In this document: piece by piece, positions 25,252-35,686 of the stretch
Layout of the letters: each line of letters begins with the position of its first letter
Position numbering within the stretch: the stretch's first letter is position 1
Assembly: GCF_000425805.1 (NCBI RefSeq)
Contig: NZ_KE384458.1
Span: 159,859 to 223,858 of the forward strand
Origin: Pseudomonas vranovensis DSM 16006
GTDB taxonomy: Bacteria > Pseudomonadota > Gammaproteobacteria > Pseudomonadales > Pseudomonadaceae
DNA: 64,000 bases
Direction of reading: 5' to 3'
The notes under the pieces: generated by a model
Told to the model about the DNA's origin: nothing
Seen by the model: only the letters and a program-made list of their open reading frames with translations
Databases searched by the model: none
Position numbers and translations under genes: made by a program

Positions 25252-26670
25252 ATGAAAAAAACACTACCGGGTCCGCCTGACAGCGAAGCGCACGCACTCC
25301 AACGAAATCTCTCCAACCGGCATATCCAACTGATCGCCATCGGCGGTGCCATCGGTACCGGCCTGTTCATGGGCTCTGGCAAGACCATCAGCCTGGCTGG
25401 GCCCTCGATCATCTTTGTCTACATGGTCATCGGCTTCATGTTGTTCTTTGTCATGCGGGCAATGGGCGAGTTGCTGTTGTCCAATCTCAACTACAAGTCG
25501 TTCATCGACTTCTCCGCTGATCTCCTCGGACCCTGGGCAGGATTTTTCACCGGCTGGACCTATTGGTTCTGCTGGATAGTGACCGGTATTGCCGATGTAA
25601 TCGCGATCTCTGCCTATTCACAGTTCTGGTTCCCGGATATCCCGCAATGGTTGCCGGCACTGAGTTGTGTTGGCCTGTTGCTTTCGCTCAACCTGCTGAC
25701 GGTGAAGATGTTCGGTGAACTGGAATTCTGGTTTGCCATGATCAAGATCGTGGCCATCTGTGCCTTGGTCTGCACCGGCCTTTACATGGTGGTCGCGGCC
25801 TATCAGTCGCCGACTGGCAACGTCGCGTCGCTGGCCAACCTGTGGAATGACGGGGGCATGTTTCCCCATGGCGCCATGGGCTTCTTCGCCGGTTTCCAGA
25901 TCGCGATCTTTGCCTTTGCCGGGATCGAACTGGTAGGGACCACGGCGGCAGAAACCAAAAACCCCGAGCGCAATCTGCCCCGGGCGATCAACTCGATTCC
26001 GCTACGCATCATCGTTTTCTATGTATTTGCGCTGATCGCAATCATGGCGGTTACGCCGTGGCGTGATGTCGTTGCCAACAAGAGCCCCTTCGTCGAGTTG
26101 TTCGTGCTGGCTGGGCTGCCGGCGGCTGCCGGGATCATCAACTTCGTGGTGCTTACCTCTGCCGCCTCTTCGGCAAACAGTGGCGTCTTTTCCACCAGCC
26201 GCATGCTCTACGGCCTGGCGGTGGATGGTGATGCGCCCGGCAAGTTCAAGGCATTGTCCAGCCGCGCCGTGCCCTCCAATGGCCTGATTTTTTCCTGTGT
26301 CTGCCTGTCGGTCGGGGCGCTGGTGATCTACCTGGTGCCGAACATGCTCGATGCCTTCACTCTGATCACCACGGTGTCGGCGATCCTGTTCATGTGTGTC
26401 TGGTCGATGATCCTGTTGTCTTACCTGGCGTACCGCAAACAGCGTGACCACCTGCACCGCGCCTCGAAGTACCGGATGCCGGGTGGCATCTTCATGAGCT
26501 GGGCCTGCCTGGTGTTCTTCGTTGCCATGCTGGTCTTGCTGGCGCTGGAAGACGACACCCGCAAAGCATTGGTGTTCGTGCCAGTGTGGTTCGTGATCCT
26601 CGGCCTGGCCTACCGGTCGATCCGCCAGAAAAAGACGGAGGGCGTGCAGTTGTCCTACGACGCGGATTGA
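25252..26670 (+). CDS. cycA: D-serine/D-alanine/glycine transporter CycA
   Basis: A 472-residue amino-acid permease of the APC superfamily with 12 membrane segments. Long blocks are nearly identical to E. coli CycA as I recall it, including NRHIQLIAIGGAIGTGLFMG, WTYWFCWIVTG and NFVVLTSAASSANSGVFSTS. It imports glycine and D-/L-alanine by proton symport. It sits before gcsR and the glycine-cleavage operon and has its own sigma-54 promoter with two GcsR-like boxes, which ties glycine uptake to glycine catabolism. Confidence 0.95.
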   Translation: MKKTLPGPPDSEAHALQRNLSNRHIQLIAIGGAIGTGLFMGSGKTISLAGPSIIFVYMVIGFMLFFVMRAMGELLLSNLNYKSFIDFSADLLGPWAGFFTGWTYWFCWIVTGIADVIAISAYSQFWFPDIPQWLPALSCVGLLLSLNLLTVKMFGELEFWFAMIKIVAICALVCTGLYMVVAAYQSPTGNVASLANLWNDGGMFPHGAMGFFAGFQIAIFAFAGIELVGTTAAETKNPERNLPRAINSIPLRIIVFYVFALIAIMAVTPWRDVVANKSPFVELFVLAGLPAAAGIINFVVLTSAASSANSGVFSTSRMLYGLAVDGDAPGKFKALSSRAVPSNGLIFSCVCLSVGALVIYLVPNMLDAFTLITTVSAILFMCVWSMILLSYLAYRKQRDHLHRASKYRMPGGIFMSWACLVFFVAMLVLLALEDDTRKALVFVPVWFVILGLAYRSIRQKKTEGVQLSYDAD

Positions 26671-26693
26671 TCACTGTATCCAGGAATTCACTC

Positions 26694-26723
26694 GGGGGGA
26701 CAGCACAAGCGGGCTGTCCCCCC
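26694..26723 (+). terminator. Hairpin terminator after cycA
   Basis: An 11-base stem (26694-26704 with 26713-26723) rich in G/C with an 8-base loop, 24 bases after the cycA stop and 28 bases before gcsR. The T content after it is weak, so it may be leaky. Confidence 0.7.
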
Positions 26724-26751
26724 GTCGTCTTTGCACCACGAGGGAGTCGTC

Positions 26752-28281
26752 ATGCGCATCCACGTCACTTTCATTGACCGCGTTGGCATCACCCAGGAGA
26801 TCCTGGCATTGCTAGGCGCGCGGAACCTCAACCTGGACGCGGTGGAGATGATTCCGCCCAACGTCTATATCGATGCACCCGCGTTGTCACAGGTTGTGCT
26901 GGACGAGCTTAACGACGCCTTGCTGCGGGTGATCGGAGTCCAGGCAGTGGAGCTCGTAGACTTTCTCCCCGGTCAGCGTCGGCACCTGCAGTTGGACGCT
27001 TTGTTGGCCGCGATGAGTGATCCGGTACTGGCGGTGGACCCTTGTGGCCACGTGCTGTTGGCCAATCCCACGCTGGTCAGCCTGGTGGGCCGCGAGCCGG
27101 CTGGAGAGCCGCTGTCCAGGCTATTCGCCGAGCCCGACCTGGCGCAGACCCTGATTACCAAGGGCTTTCGCCTGCCCATGTGCGAGGTGAGTTTGCAGGG
27201 CCAGGCGCTGTTGCTCGAAGCCACGCCCATCAGTGGCGGGGCGGATGCCTTGGTGGGTGGCCTGCTGACGCTGTATCCGCCAAGCCGCATTGGTGAGCGC
27301 CTGGCTTCGCTGTTGCACGATCATGCCGAAGGGGTGCAGGCGCTGCTGGGCGACTCGGCACCGCTCAAGGAACTCAAGGCGCGCCTGCACAAAGTGGCGA
27401 GTCTGGAGGCACCGTTGTTGATCCAGGGCGAAACCGGGACGGGCAAAGAACTGGTGGCGCGTGCCTGCCATGCATTGAGCGCGCGTCGCGATGCGTCCTT
27501 CCTGGCTTTGAACTGCGCGGCCTTGCCGGAGAGCCTGGCCGAGAGCGAGTTGTTTGGCTACGCCGCCGGCGCTTTCACCGGCGCCCAGCGTGGCGGTAAG
27601 CCGGGCCTGTTGGAACTGGCCGACGGCGGCACTGTGTTCCTGGATGAAGTCGGTGAGATGTCTCCCTACCTGCAGGCCAAGTTGCTGCGATTTCTCAGTG
27701 ACGGCAGCTTTCGCCGGGTCGGTGGCGGCGGCGAGGTGCGGGTGAATGTACGGGTGGTCTGCGCAACGCACCGGCACCTGGAAAGCATGGTGGTCGAAGG
27801 CACCTTTCGGGAAGACCTCTATTACCGCCTCAACGTGCTCAATGTGATGGTGCCGCCGTTGCGTGAGCGCGGACGGGACATACTCATGCTGGCCGAGCAT
27901 TTCCTGCGTCAGGCCTGCACACAGATACAGCGTTCGCCGTGCCGACTGGCACTGGCTACCCATCCACTGCTGCTGGGCAATCGCTGGGCGGGCAACGTGC
28001 GTCAGTTGCAGAACGTGATTTTCCGTGCAGCCGCCATCAGTGAGGGGGAGGTGATCGACTGCGATGATCTGGAACTGGCAGGTACAGCCCTGAACAACCT
28101 GCAGCCCGATGCCCCGCAAGTCACCAGCCTGGAAGCGGCCGTGCAGGACTTCGAGAAGTCGCTGCTGGAGACGATGTACGCGGCCTATCCCTCGACCCGG
28201 TTGCTGGCGGTGCGGCTGCAGACGTCCCACACGGCCATCGGCCAGCGCTTGCGCAAGTACGGCATCGCCAGCCGGGTCTGA
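26752..28281 (+). CDS. gcsR: GcsR-like sigma-54 enhancer-binding regulator of glycine cleavage
   Basis: A 509-residue TyrR-like activator. An N-terminal ACT-type domain (about 1-75) is followed by a PAS domain (about 80-190) and an AAA+ domain with Walker A (GETGTGKE), the sigma-54 contact loop GAFTGA and Walker B (GTVFLDEVGEM). A C-terminal TyrR-type helix-turn-helix ends the protein. The GAFTGA loop shows it activates sigma-54 promoters, unlike E. coli TyrR. The ATG at 26752 follows GAGGGAG. The following operon (gcvH2 onward) and position match P. aeruginosa GcsR (PA2449), which responds to glycine. Confidence 0.93.
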   Translation: MRIHVTFIDRVGITQEILALLGARNLNLDAVEMIPPNVYIDAPALSQVVLDELNDALLRVIGVQAVELVDFLPGQRRHLQLDALLAAMSDPVLAVDPCGHVLLANPTLVSLVGREPAGEPLSRLFAEPDLAQTLITKGFRLPMCEVSLQGQALLLEATPISGGADALVGGLLTLYPPSRIGERLASLLHDHAEGVQALLGDSAPLKELKARLHKVASLEAPLLIQGETGTGKELVARACHALSARRDASFLALNCAALPESLAESELFGYAAGAFTGAQRGGKPGLLELADGGTVFLDEVGEMSPYLQAKLLRFLSDGSFRRVGGGGEVRVNVRVVCATHRHLESMVVEGTFREDLYYRLNVLNVMVPPLRERGRDILMLAEHFLRQACTQIQRSPCRLALATHPLLLGNRWAGNVRQLQNVIFRAAAISEGEVIDCDDLELAGTALNNLQPDAPQVTSLEAAVQDFEKSLLETMYAAYPSTRLLAVRLQTSHTAIGQRLRKYGIASRV

Positions 28282-28309
28282 TGCCCGACCTGGATTGGAT
28301 ACGCTCCAC

Positions 28310-28327
28310 TGGAGTGATTGTGCTCCA
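28310..28327 (+). promoter_or_regulatory. GcsR-like box 1 upstream of gcvH
   Basis: TGGAGTG-N4-TGCTCCA, a near-perfect dyad. It overlaps a second palindrome, CGCTCCACTGGAGTG, at 28302-28316, in the same way as box 1 of cycA. Confidence 0.6.
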
Positions 28328-28390
28328 GTCGGGCGTACGCCGCGGCTTCATTGGCCCACCCCGTGTGGGCTGGCTGCCGGGTTCATCAAG

Positions 28391-28408
28391 CGGAATGGTT
28401 TCGCTCCA
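28391..28408 (+). promoter_or_regulatory. GcsR-like box 2 upstream of gcvH
   Basis: CGGAATG-N4-CGCTCCA, 81 bases after box 1 and 65 bases before the sigma-54 promoter. The first half is within one base of the CGGAACG half-site expected for GcsR. Confidence 0.65.
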
Positions 28409-28473
28409 GCACCACGGTTTCAGATTGCCTGCAGATTAGGTGCAACACACTGAAAAATAAGACAAATATAAAG

Positions 28474-28490
28474 TTGGCATCGCCCTTGCT
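28474..28490 (+). promoter_or_regulatory. Sigma-54 promoter of the gcvH operon
   Basis: TTGGCATCGCCCTTGCT has GG at 28476-28477 and GC at 28488-28489 with ten bases between. It lies about 56 bases before the gcvH start and drives gcvH-gcvP-glyA-sdaA-gcvT-lipA. Confidence 0.92.
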
Positions 28491-28545
28491 CTTCTATCAA
28501 TCAGTCCTGCACCAGGGCGCCCCTGATAACAAGAGAGGAAGATCC

Positions 28546-28923
28546 ATGAGCACGCTGCGTTTTACTCCCGAACATGAATGGCTACGCCTGGAATTGAATG
28601 GCGAACTGACCGTTGGCATCACCACCTACGCGCAGGAAGCCTTGGGTGATGTGGTGTTTGTACAGTTGCCGGACCTGGGCGAGTACGGGGAGGGCAATGA
28701 GGTCGCGGTGCTGGAATCGGTGAAGGCCGCCAGCAACATCAGCATGCCCCTGGCCGGTACCGTGGTGGCGGTCAACCAGGCCCTGGCCGATGATCCCGAA
28801 CTGGTCAATGCCTCACCCATGCAGGACGGCTGGTTCTTCCGTATCCAGTTGGACAGCCTTGCCGACCTCGACACCTTGATGGACCAGGATGGCTACGACC
28901 GTTTCCTGGCCGACAACGTCTGA
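28546..28923 (+). CDS. gcvH: Glycine cleavage system H protein
   Basis: A 125-residue lipoyl carrier that shuttles the aminomethyl group between GcvP and GcvT. The lipoylation site is Lys60 in VAVLESVKAAS, and the protein ends FLADNV. The ATG at 28546 follows AGAGGAAG; the longer open frame upstream runs through the sigma-54 promoter and is not coding. First gene of the operon. Confidence 0.96.
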   Translation: MSTLRFTPEHEWLRLELNGELTVGITTYAQEALGDVVFVQLPDLGEYGEGNEVAVLESVKAASNISMPLAGTVVAVNQALADDPELVNASPMQDGWFFRIQLDSLADLDTLMDQDGYDRFLADNV

Positions 28924-28937
28924 GCCAGGGGGCCGAC

Positions 28938-31808
28938 ATGACGCATGTATCCATCCCGCTGAATACGGAAAACGAGTTCATCGCCCGTCACATCGGTCCG
29001 CGCGAGGACGACATCGACGCGATGCTGGCGCTGACCGGCCATGACACTCTCGACGGCCTGATCGACAGCGTGATCCCGGACAGCATCAAGGGCAGCAGCG
29101 TGCTCGAGCTGTGCAAAGGGCAGGGCGAGGCCGAGGCGCTGGCTTCACTCAAGGCCATCGCGGCGAAGAACCTGCTGTTTCGCAATCACATCGGCCAGGG
29201 CTATTACCCTTGCCACACACCAACGCCGATTCTGCGCAACCTGTTGGAGAACCCGGCCTGGTACACCGCGTACACACCGTACCAGCCGGAGATTTCCCAG
29301 GGCCGACTGGAGGCGCTGTTGAACTTCCAGACGCTGATCAGCGACCTGACCGGTATGGAAATTGCCAACGCCTCATTGCTTGATGAAGCCACCGCAGCGG
29401 CCGAAGCCATGACCTTCTGCAAGCGACTGGCGAAGAGCAAGGCCCCGGCATTTTTCGTCTCGCATCAGTGTCATCCGCAAACGCTCGATGTGCTGCGCAC
29501 CCGTGCCGAGCCACTGGGCATCGAGGTGGTCATTGGCGATGCCTCGACACTGGCGAACCAGCACCTGGACGGCTATTTCGGCCTATTGCTGCAGTATCCG
29601 GCCAGTACCGGGGCTATCGACGACCATCGTGCGTTGGTGCAGCGCGCCCATGCAAGCGGCGCGTTGGTGGCGGTGGCCGCTGACCTGCTGGCCTTGACCC
29701 TGCTGACGCCACCGGGTGAGTTCGGTGCCGACGTGGTCGTGGGCAGTGCCCAGCGTTTTGGCGTTCCGCTTGGCTTTGGCGGCCCGCACGCGGCGTTCTT
29801 CGCCACGCGTGACAGCTTCAAGCGTGACATGCCCGGGCGCCTGGTCGGGGTGTCCATCGACCGCTTCGGCAAGCCGGCCTTGCGCCTGGCCATGCAAACC
29901 CGCGAGCAACACATTCGCCGTGAGAAGGCCACCAGCAACATCTGCACCGCGCAGGTGCTGCTGGCCAACATCGCCAGCATGTACGCGGTCTATCACGGCC
30001 CGCAAGGCCTGGTGCAGATCGCCCGGCGTGTACATCGGCTGACGGCGATTCTGGTGCGGGGGTTGCAGCAACTCGGGCACCGGGTCGAACAGCAGCACTT
30101 CTTCGATACCGTCAGCGTGACCACCGCACGCCCTGTGGCCGAAGTACTCTCAGCCACCCATGCCGCACGGCTGAACCTGCGGCTGATCGATACGCAACGG
30201 GTTGGCCTGTCGCTGGATGAAACCTGCGAGCAGGGCGCCGTCGAGGCCTTGTGGCAAGCCTTCAGCATGCCCGGCCTGGCACTTCCGGACTTTACCGACT
30301 TGGCTGCCGACACGGGGGATTGCCTGCCATTGCACCTGCTGCGCGACACGCCGTTCCTCCAGCACCAGGTGTTCAACCGCTACCATTCGGAAACCGAGTT
30401 GATGCGTTACCTGCGCCGCCTGGCCGACAAGGACCTGGCCCTGGACCGCAGCATGATCGCCCTGGGCTCATGCACCATGAAGCTCAACGCCGCCAGTGAA
30501 ATGATCCCGATCACCTGGCCCGAATTTGGCGCCTTGCACCCGTTCGCCCCGGCCGAGCAGTCGCTGGGTTATCGCCAACTGACCGATGAACTGGAGGCCA
30601 TGCTCTGCGCGGCCACCGGTTATGACGCCATGTCCCTGCAGCCCAATGCCGGTTCTCAAGGCGAGTACGCGGGCCTCCTGGCGATCCGCGCCTACCATGC
30701 CAGTCGTGGCGAGGCACAGCGTGATGTCTGCCTGATTCCATCATCGGCTCATGGCACCAACCCGGCCACGGCGCAGATGGCGGGCATGCGCGTGGTGGTG
30801 GTCAACTGCGATGAGCGCGGCAACGTCGATGTGGCAGACCTGCAAAGCAAGGCCGAGCAGCACTGCACTCGGCTGGCGGCCTTGATGATTACCTATCCCT
30901 CGACCCACGGCGTATTTGAAGACGGTATCACCCGCATCTGCGACATCATTCATGAACAGGGCGGCCAGGTGTACCTGGACGGCGCCAACATGAACGCCAT
31001 GGTCGGTCTCTGCGCACCGGGCAAGTTTGGGGGCGACGTGTCACACCTGAACCTGCACAAGACCTTCTGCATTCCCCACGGTGGTGGCGGCCCAGGCGTT
31101 GGCCCGATCGGCGTCAAGGCGCACCTGGCGCCGTTCCTGCCGGGGCACGCGCATATGGAGAGCCAGCACGGCGCGGTCAGTGCCGCACCGTACGGCAGCG
31201 CCAGCATCCTGCCGATCACCTGGATGTACATCCGCATGATGGGCGGGGAAGGGCTCAAGCGCGCGTCGCAGCTGGCAATCCTGAGCGCCAACTACATCGC
31301 CCGGCGCCTGGAGGAGCACTACCCGGTGCTCTACACCGGCGAGAACGGCCTGGTTGCCCACGAATGCATTCTCGACCTGCGCCCGCTCAAGGAGAGCAGC
31401 GGCATCAGCGTCGAGGACGTGGCCAAGCGCCTGATCGATTTTGGCTTCCATGCCCCGACCATGTCTTTCCCGGTGGCCGGCACCTTGATGGTCGAGCCGA
31501 CCGAGAGCGAGTCGAAGGAGGAACTGGACCGCTTCTGCGACGCCATGATCTGCATTCGCGAGGAAATTCGCGCGGTGGAAAACGGCACCCTGGACAGGCT
31601 CGACAATCCGCTGAAAAACGCCCCGCATACCGCCAGCGAGCTGGTCGGCGAATGGCCTCACCGTTATGGCCGGGAGCTGGCGGTGTACCCGCAGGCAGCG
31701 TTGCGCGAGGGCAAGTACTGGCCCCCCGTGGGGCGCGTGGACAACGTCTACGGCGACCGCAACCTGGCGTGCGCCTGCCCACCGATGTCGATGTATCAAG
31801 ACGCTTGA
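28938..31808 (+). CDS. gcvP: Glycine dehydrogenase (decarboxylating), P protein
   Basis: A 956-residue PLP enzyme that decarboxylates glycine and loads the aminomethyl group on GcvH. It is a fused N- and C-half P protein. The PLP lysine is Lys708 in NLHKTFCIPHGGGGPG, and NAGSQGEYAGLLAIR is the glycine-rich loop. Full length. It starts 14 bases after gcvH. Confidence 0.97.
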   Translation: MTHVSIPLNTENEFIARHIGPREDDIDAMLALTGHDTLDGLIDSVIPDSIKGSSVLELCKGQGEAEALASLKAIAAKNLLFRNHIGQGYYPCHTPTPILRNLLENPAWYTAYTPYQPEISQGRLEALLNFQTLISDLTGMEIANASLLDEATAAAEAMTFCKRLAKSKAPAFFVSHQCHPQTLDVLRTRAEPLGIEVVIGDASTLANQHLDGYFGLLLQYPASTGAIDDHRALVQRAHASGALVAVAADLLALTLLTPPGEFGADVVVGSAQRFGVPLGFGGPHAAFFATRDSFKRDMPGRLVGVSIDRFGKPALRLAMQTREQHIRREKATSNICTAQVLLANIASMYAVYHGPQGLVQIARRVHRLTAILVRGLQQLGHRVEQQHFFDTVSVTTARPVAEVLSATHAARLNLRLIDTQRVGLSLDETCEQGAVEALWQAFSMPGLALPDFTDLAADTGDCLPLHLLRDTPFLQHQVFNRYHSETELMRYLRRLADKDLALDRSMIALGSCTMKLNAASEMIPITWPEFGALHPFAPAEQSLGYRQLTDELEAMLCAATGYDAMSLQPNAGSQGEYAGLLAIRAYHASRGEAQRDVCLIPSSAHGTNPATAQMAGMRVVVVNCDERGNVDVADLQSKAEQHCTRLAALMITYPSTHGVFEDGITRICDIIHEQGGQVYLDGANMNAMVGLCAPGKFGGDVSHLNLHKTFCIPHGGGGPGVGPIGVKAHLAPFLPGHAHMESQHGAVSAAPYGSASILPITWMYIRMMGGEGLKRASQLAILSANYIARRLEEHYPVLYTGENGLVAHECILDLRPLKESSGISVEDVAKRLIDFGFHAPTMSFPVAGTLMVEPTESESKEELDRFCDAMICIREEIRAVENGTLDRLDNPLKNAPHTASELVGEWPHRYGRELAVYPQAALREGKYWPPVGRVDNVYGDRNLACACPPMSMYQDA

Positions 31809-31870
31809 TCGCACAGGCCCGGACGCGGTCCGGGCCTTGTCTGACCTCCGAACAAGAAGGAACTGAAAAC

Positions 31871-33124
31871 ATGTTTCATAAAAGCCTGTCCCTCTCCGAT
31901 TTCGACCCTGAGCTGTCCAGCGCCATCCGCCGCGAGGCACAACGCCAGGAGGACCATATCGAGCTGATCGCTTCGGAAAACTACACCAGCCCGCCAGTGA
32001 TGCAGGCCCAGGGCACCGAGCTGACCAACAAGTACGCCGAAGGTTACCCGGGCAAGCGCTACTATGGCGGCTGCGAGCACGTCGATGTGGTTGAACAGCT
32101 GGCCATTGATCGTGCCAAGGCGCTGTTCGGCGCAGGCTATGCCAACGTCCAGCCCCATTCAGGGTCCCAGGCCAACGCGGCGGTCTATCTGGCCTTGCTG
32201 CAGGCCGGCGACACCCTGCTGGGCATGAGCCTGGCCCATGGCGGGCATCTCACTCACGGGGCCAAGGTCAGCGCCTCCGGCAAGCTGTACAACGCGGTGC
32301 AATACGGTATCGATGCCAACGGCCTGATCGATTACGACGAGGTTGAACGCCTGGCCGTCGAGCATAAGCCGAAGATGATCGTGGCGGGCTTCTCCGCCTA
32401 TTCAAAGACCCTGGATTTTCCACGCTTTCGCCAGATTGCCGACAAGGTCGGTGCCTACCTGTTCGTCGACATGGCCCACGTTGCCGGCCTGGTCGCGGCG
32501 GGCTTGTACCCCAATCCACTGCCCTACGCCGATGTCGTCACCACCACCACCCACAAGACCCTGCGCGGGCCGCGAGGTGGCCTGATTTTGGCCAAGGCCG
32601 ACCCTGAACTGGAGAAGAAGCTCAACTCAGCGGTGTTCCCGGGGGGCCAGGGTGGGCCGCTGATGCATGTGATCGCCGCCAAGGCCGTTTGCTTCAAGGA
32701 GGCACTGGATCCCGGCTTCAAGGAATACCAGTTTCAGGTCATCAACAACGCCCAGGCCATGGCGGAAATTTTCCGTCAGCGTGGCTATGACGTGGTCTCC
32801 GGGGGGACCGACAACCACTTGTTCCTGGTCAGCCTGATCCGCCAGGGCATTACCGGCAAGGATGCCGATGCCGCGCTTGGCCGTGCGCACATCACCGTCA
32901 ACAAGAACGCCGTCCCCAACGACCCACAGTCGCCGTTCGTGACGTCGGGCCTGCGCATCGGTACCCCAGCGGTGACGACCCGTGGCTTCCAGGTGCCGGA
33001 GTGCCGCGCCCTGGCGACATGGATCTGCGACATTCTCGACCACCTCGGCGATGCCGACGTCGAGGCCCAGGTCGCCCGGCAAGTCGCCGAGCTGTGCAAG
33101 TTGTTCCCTGTGTATTCGGCCTGA
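31871..33124 (+). CDS. glyA: Serine hydroxymethyltransferase
   Basis: A 417-residue PLP enzyme that makes serine from glycine and 5,10-methylene-tetrahydrofolate. The PLP lysine is Lys229 in TTTTHKTLRGPRGG. The folate/PLP region IASENYTSPPV and the loop KRYYGGCEHVD are intact. In this operon it consumes the methylene-folate produced by the cleavage system, turning two glycines into one serine for SdaA. Likely the second glyA copy of the genome (glyA2 in P. aeruginosa). Confidence 0.96.
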   Translation: MFHKSLSLSDFDPELSSAIRREAQRQEDHIELIASENYTSPPVMQAQGTELTNKYAEGYPGKRYYGGCEHVDVVEQLAIDRAKALFGAGYANVQPHSGSQANAAVYLALLQAGDTLLGMSLAHGGHLTHGAKVSASGKLYNAVQYGIDANGLIDYDEVERLAVEHKPKMIVAGFSAYSKTLDFPRFRQIADKVGAYLFVDMAHVAGLVAAGLYPNPLPYADVVTTTTHKTLRGPRGGLILAKADPELEKKLNSAVFPGGQGGPLMHVIAAKAVCFKEALDPGFKEYQFQVINNAQAMAEIFRQRGYDVVSGGTDNHLFLVSLIRQGITGKDADAALGRAHITVNKNAVPNDPQSPFVTSGLRIGTPAVTTRGFQVPECRALATWICDILDHLGDADVEAQVARQVAELCKLFPVYSA

Positions 33125-33151
33125 TTCCCGGGTCTGCTGGCGGAGGCTCGT

Positions 33152-34528
<1,377 letters not shown>

Positions 34529-34537
34529 GAGTCATCC

Positions 34538-35662
34538 ATGTCCACAGAACAACTACAACATACCCCGTTGCACGACCTGCACCTGGAATTGGGCGCGCGC
34601 ATGGTGCCGTTCGCAGGCTACGCGATGCCGGTCCAGTACCCGCTGGGCGTGCTCAAGGAACACCTGCACACTCGCGAGCAGGCCGGCTTGTTCGATGTTT
34701 CGCACATGGGCCAGATCCGCCTGCGGGGGGCAGGCGCTGCCAAGGCCCTGGAAGCGTTGGTGCCGGTCGATATCATCGACCTGCCGGTGGGTATGCAGCG
34801 CTATGCATTGTTCACCAACGACGAAGGCGGCATCCTCGACGACCTGATGGTCGCCAACCCGGGCAACGACGAGCTGTTCCTGGTGGTGAACGCCGCTTGC
34901 AAGGACCAGGACCTGACCCACTTGAAGCAGCAGTTGGAAGGGCAATGCGAGGTCGAGTCACTGTTCGACAACCGTGCCTTGCTCGCCCTGCAGGGGCCGG
35001 CGGCAGCCAAGGTACTGGCACGCCTGGCGCCTCAGGTCGGTTCCATGACGTTCATGCAATTTGCCAACCTGCGGTTGCTCGGCGTCGACTGCTACGTCAG
35101 CCGCTCCGGCTACACCGGTGAGGATGGTTACGAAATCTCCGTGCCGGTAGAGGCTGCACAAATGCTTGCCCGTTCGCTGCTTGCCGAGGCCGAGGTCGAG
35201 GCTATCGGCCTGGGTGCCCGTGACTCGTTGCGGCTGGAGGCGGGTTTGTGCCTGTACGGCCATGACATGGAACGCTGCACCACGCCGGTCGAGGCCAGCC
35301 TGACCTGGGCGGTTTCCAAGGCCCGGCGTGTGGATGGCGTACGTGCCGGTGGTTTCCCGGGTGCCGAGCGCATTTTTGCCCAGCAACGCGACGGTGTTTT
35401 GAGCAAGCGCGTCGGCCTGCTGCCCAGGGAGCGGGTGCCAGTACGGGAAGGTGCGCTGATCGTCGATGGCGACGCACAGGTGATCGGCCGCGTGACCAGT
35501 GGCGGTTTCGGCCCGAGTCTCGGGGGGCCACTGGCGATGGGCTATGTGCAGAGCGAGTATGCGGCGCTGGAGACCGAGGTCTTTGCCCAGGTGCGCGGCA
35601 AACTGGTGCCGATGGTCGTGGCCCGCACGCCGTTCGTAGCGCAACGTTACTACCGTGGCTGA
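34538..35662 (+). CDS. gcvT: Glycine cleavage system aminomethyltransferase (T protein)
   Basis: A 374-residue folate-dependent enzyme that releases ammonia and forms methylene-tetrahydrofolate. The N-terminal FDVSHMGQIRLRG, the SRSGYTGEDGYEI segment, and EAGLCLYGHDM are family hallmarks. The start is 9 bases after sdaA. Confidence 0.96.
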   Translation: MSTEQLQHTPLHDLHLELGARMVPFAGYAMPVQYPLGVLKEHLHTREQAGLFDVSHMGQIRLRGAGAAKALEALVPVDIIDLPVGMQRYALFTNDEGGILDDLMVANPGNDELFLVVNAACKDQDLTHLKQQLEGQCEVESLFDNRALLALQGPAAAKVLARLAPQVGSMTFMQFANLRLLGVDCYVSRSGYTGEDGYEISVPVEAAQMLARSLLAEAEVEAIGLGARDSLRLEAGLCLYGHDMERCTTPVEASLTWAVSKARRVDGVRAGGFPGAERIFAQQRDGVLSKRVGLLPRERVPVREGALIVDGDAQVIGRVTSGGFGPSLGGPLAMGYVQSEYAALETEVFAQVRGKLVPMVVARTPFVAQRYYRG

Positions 35663-35686
35663 AGACCTGACTGCCGGAGCATGAGC

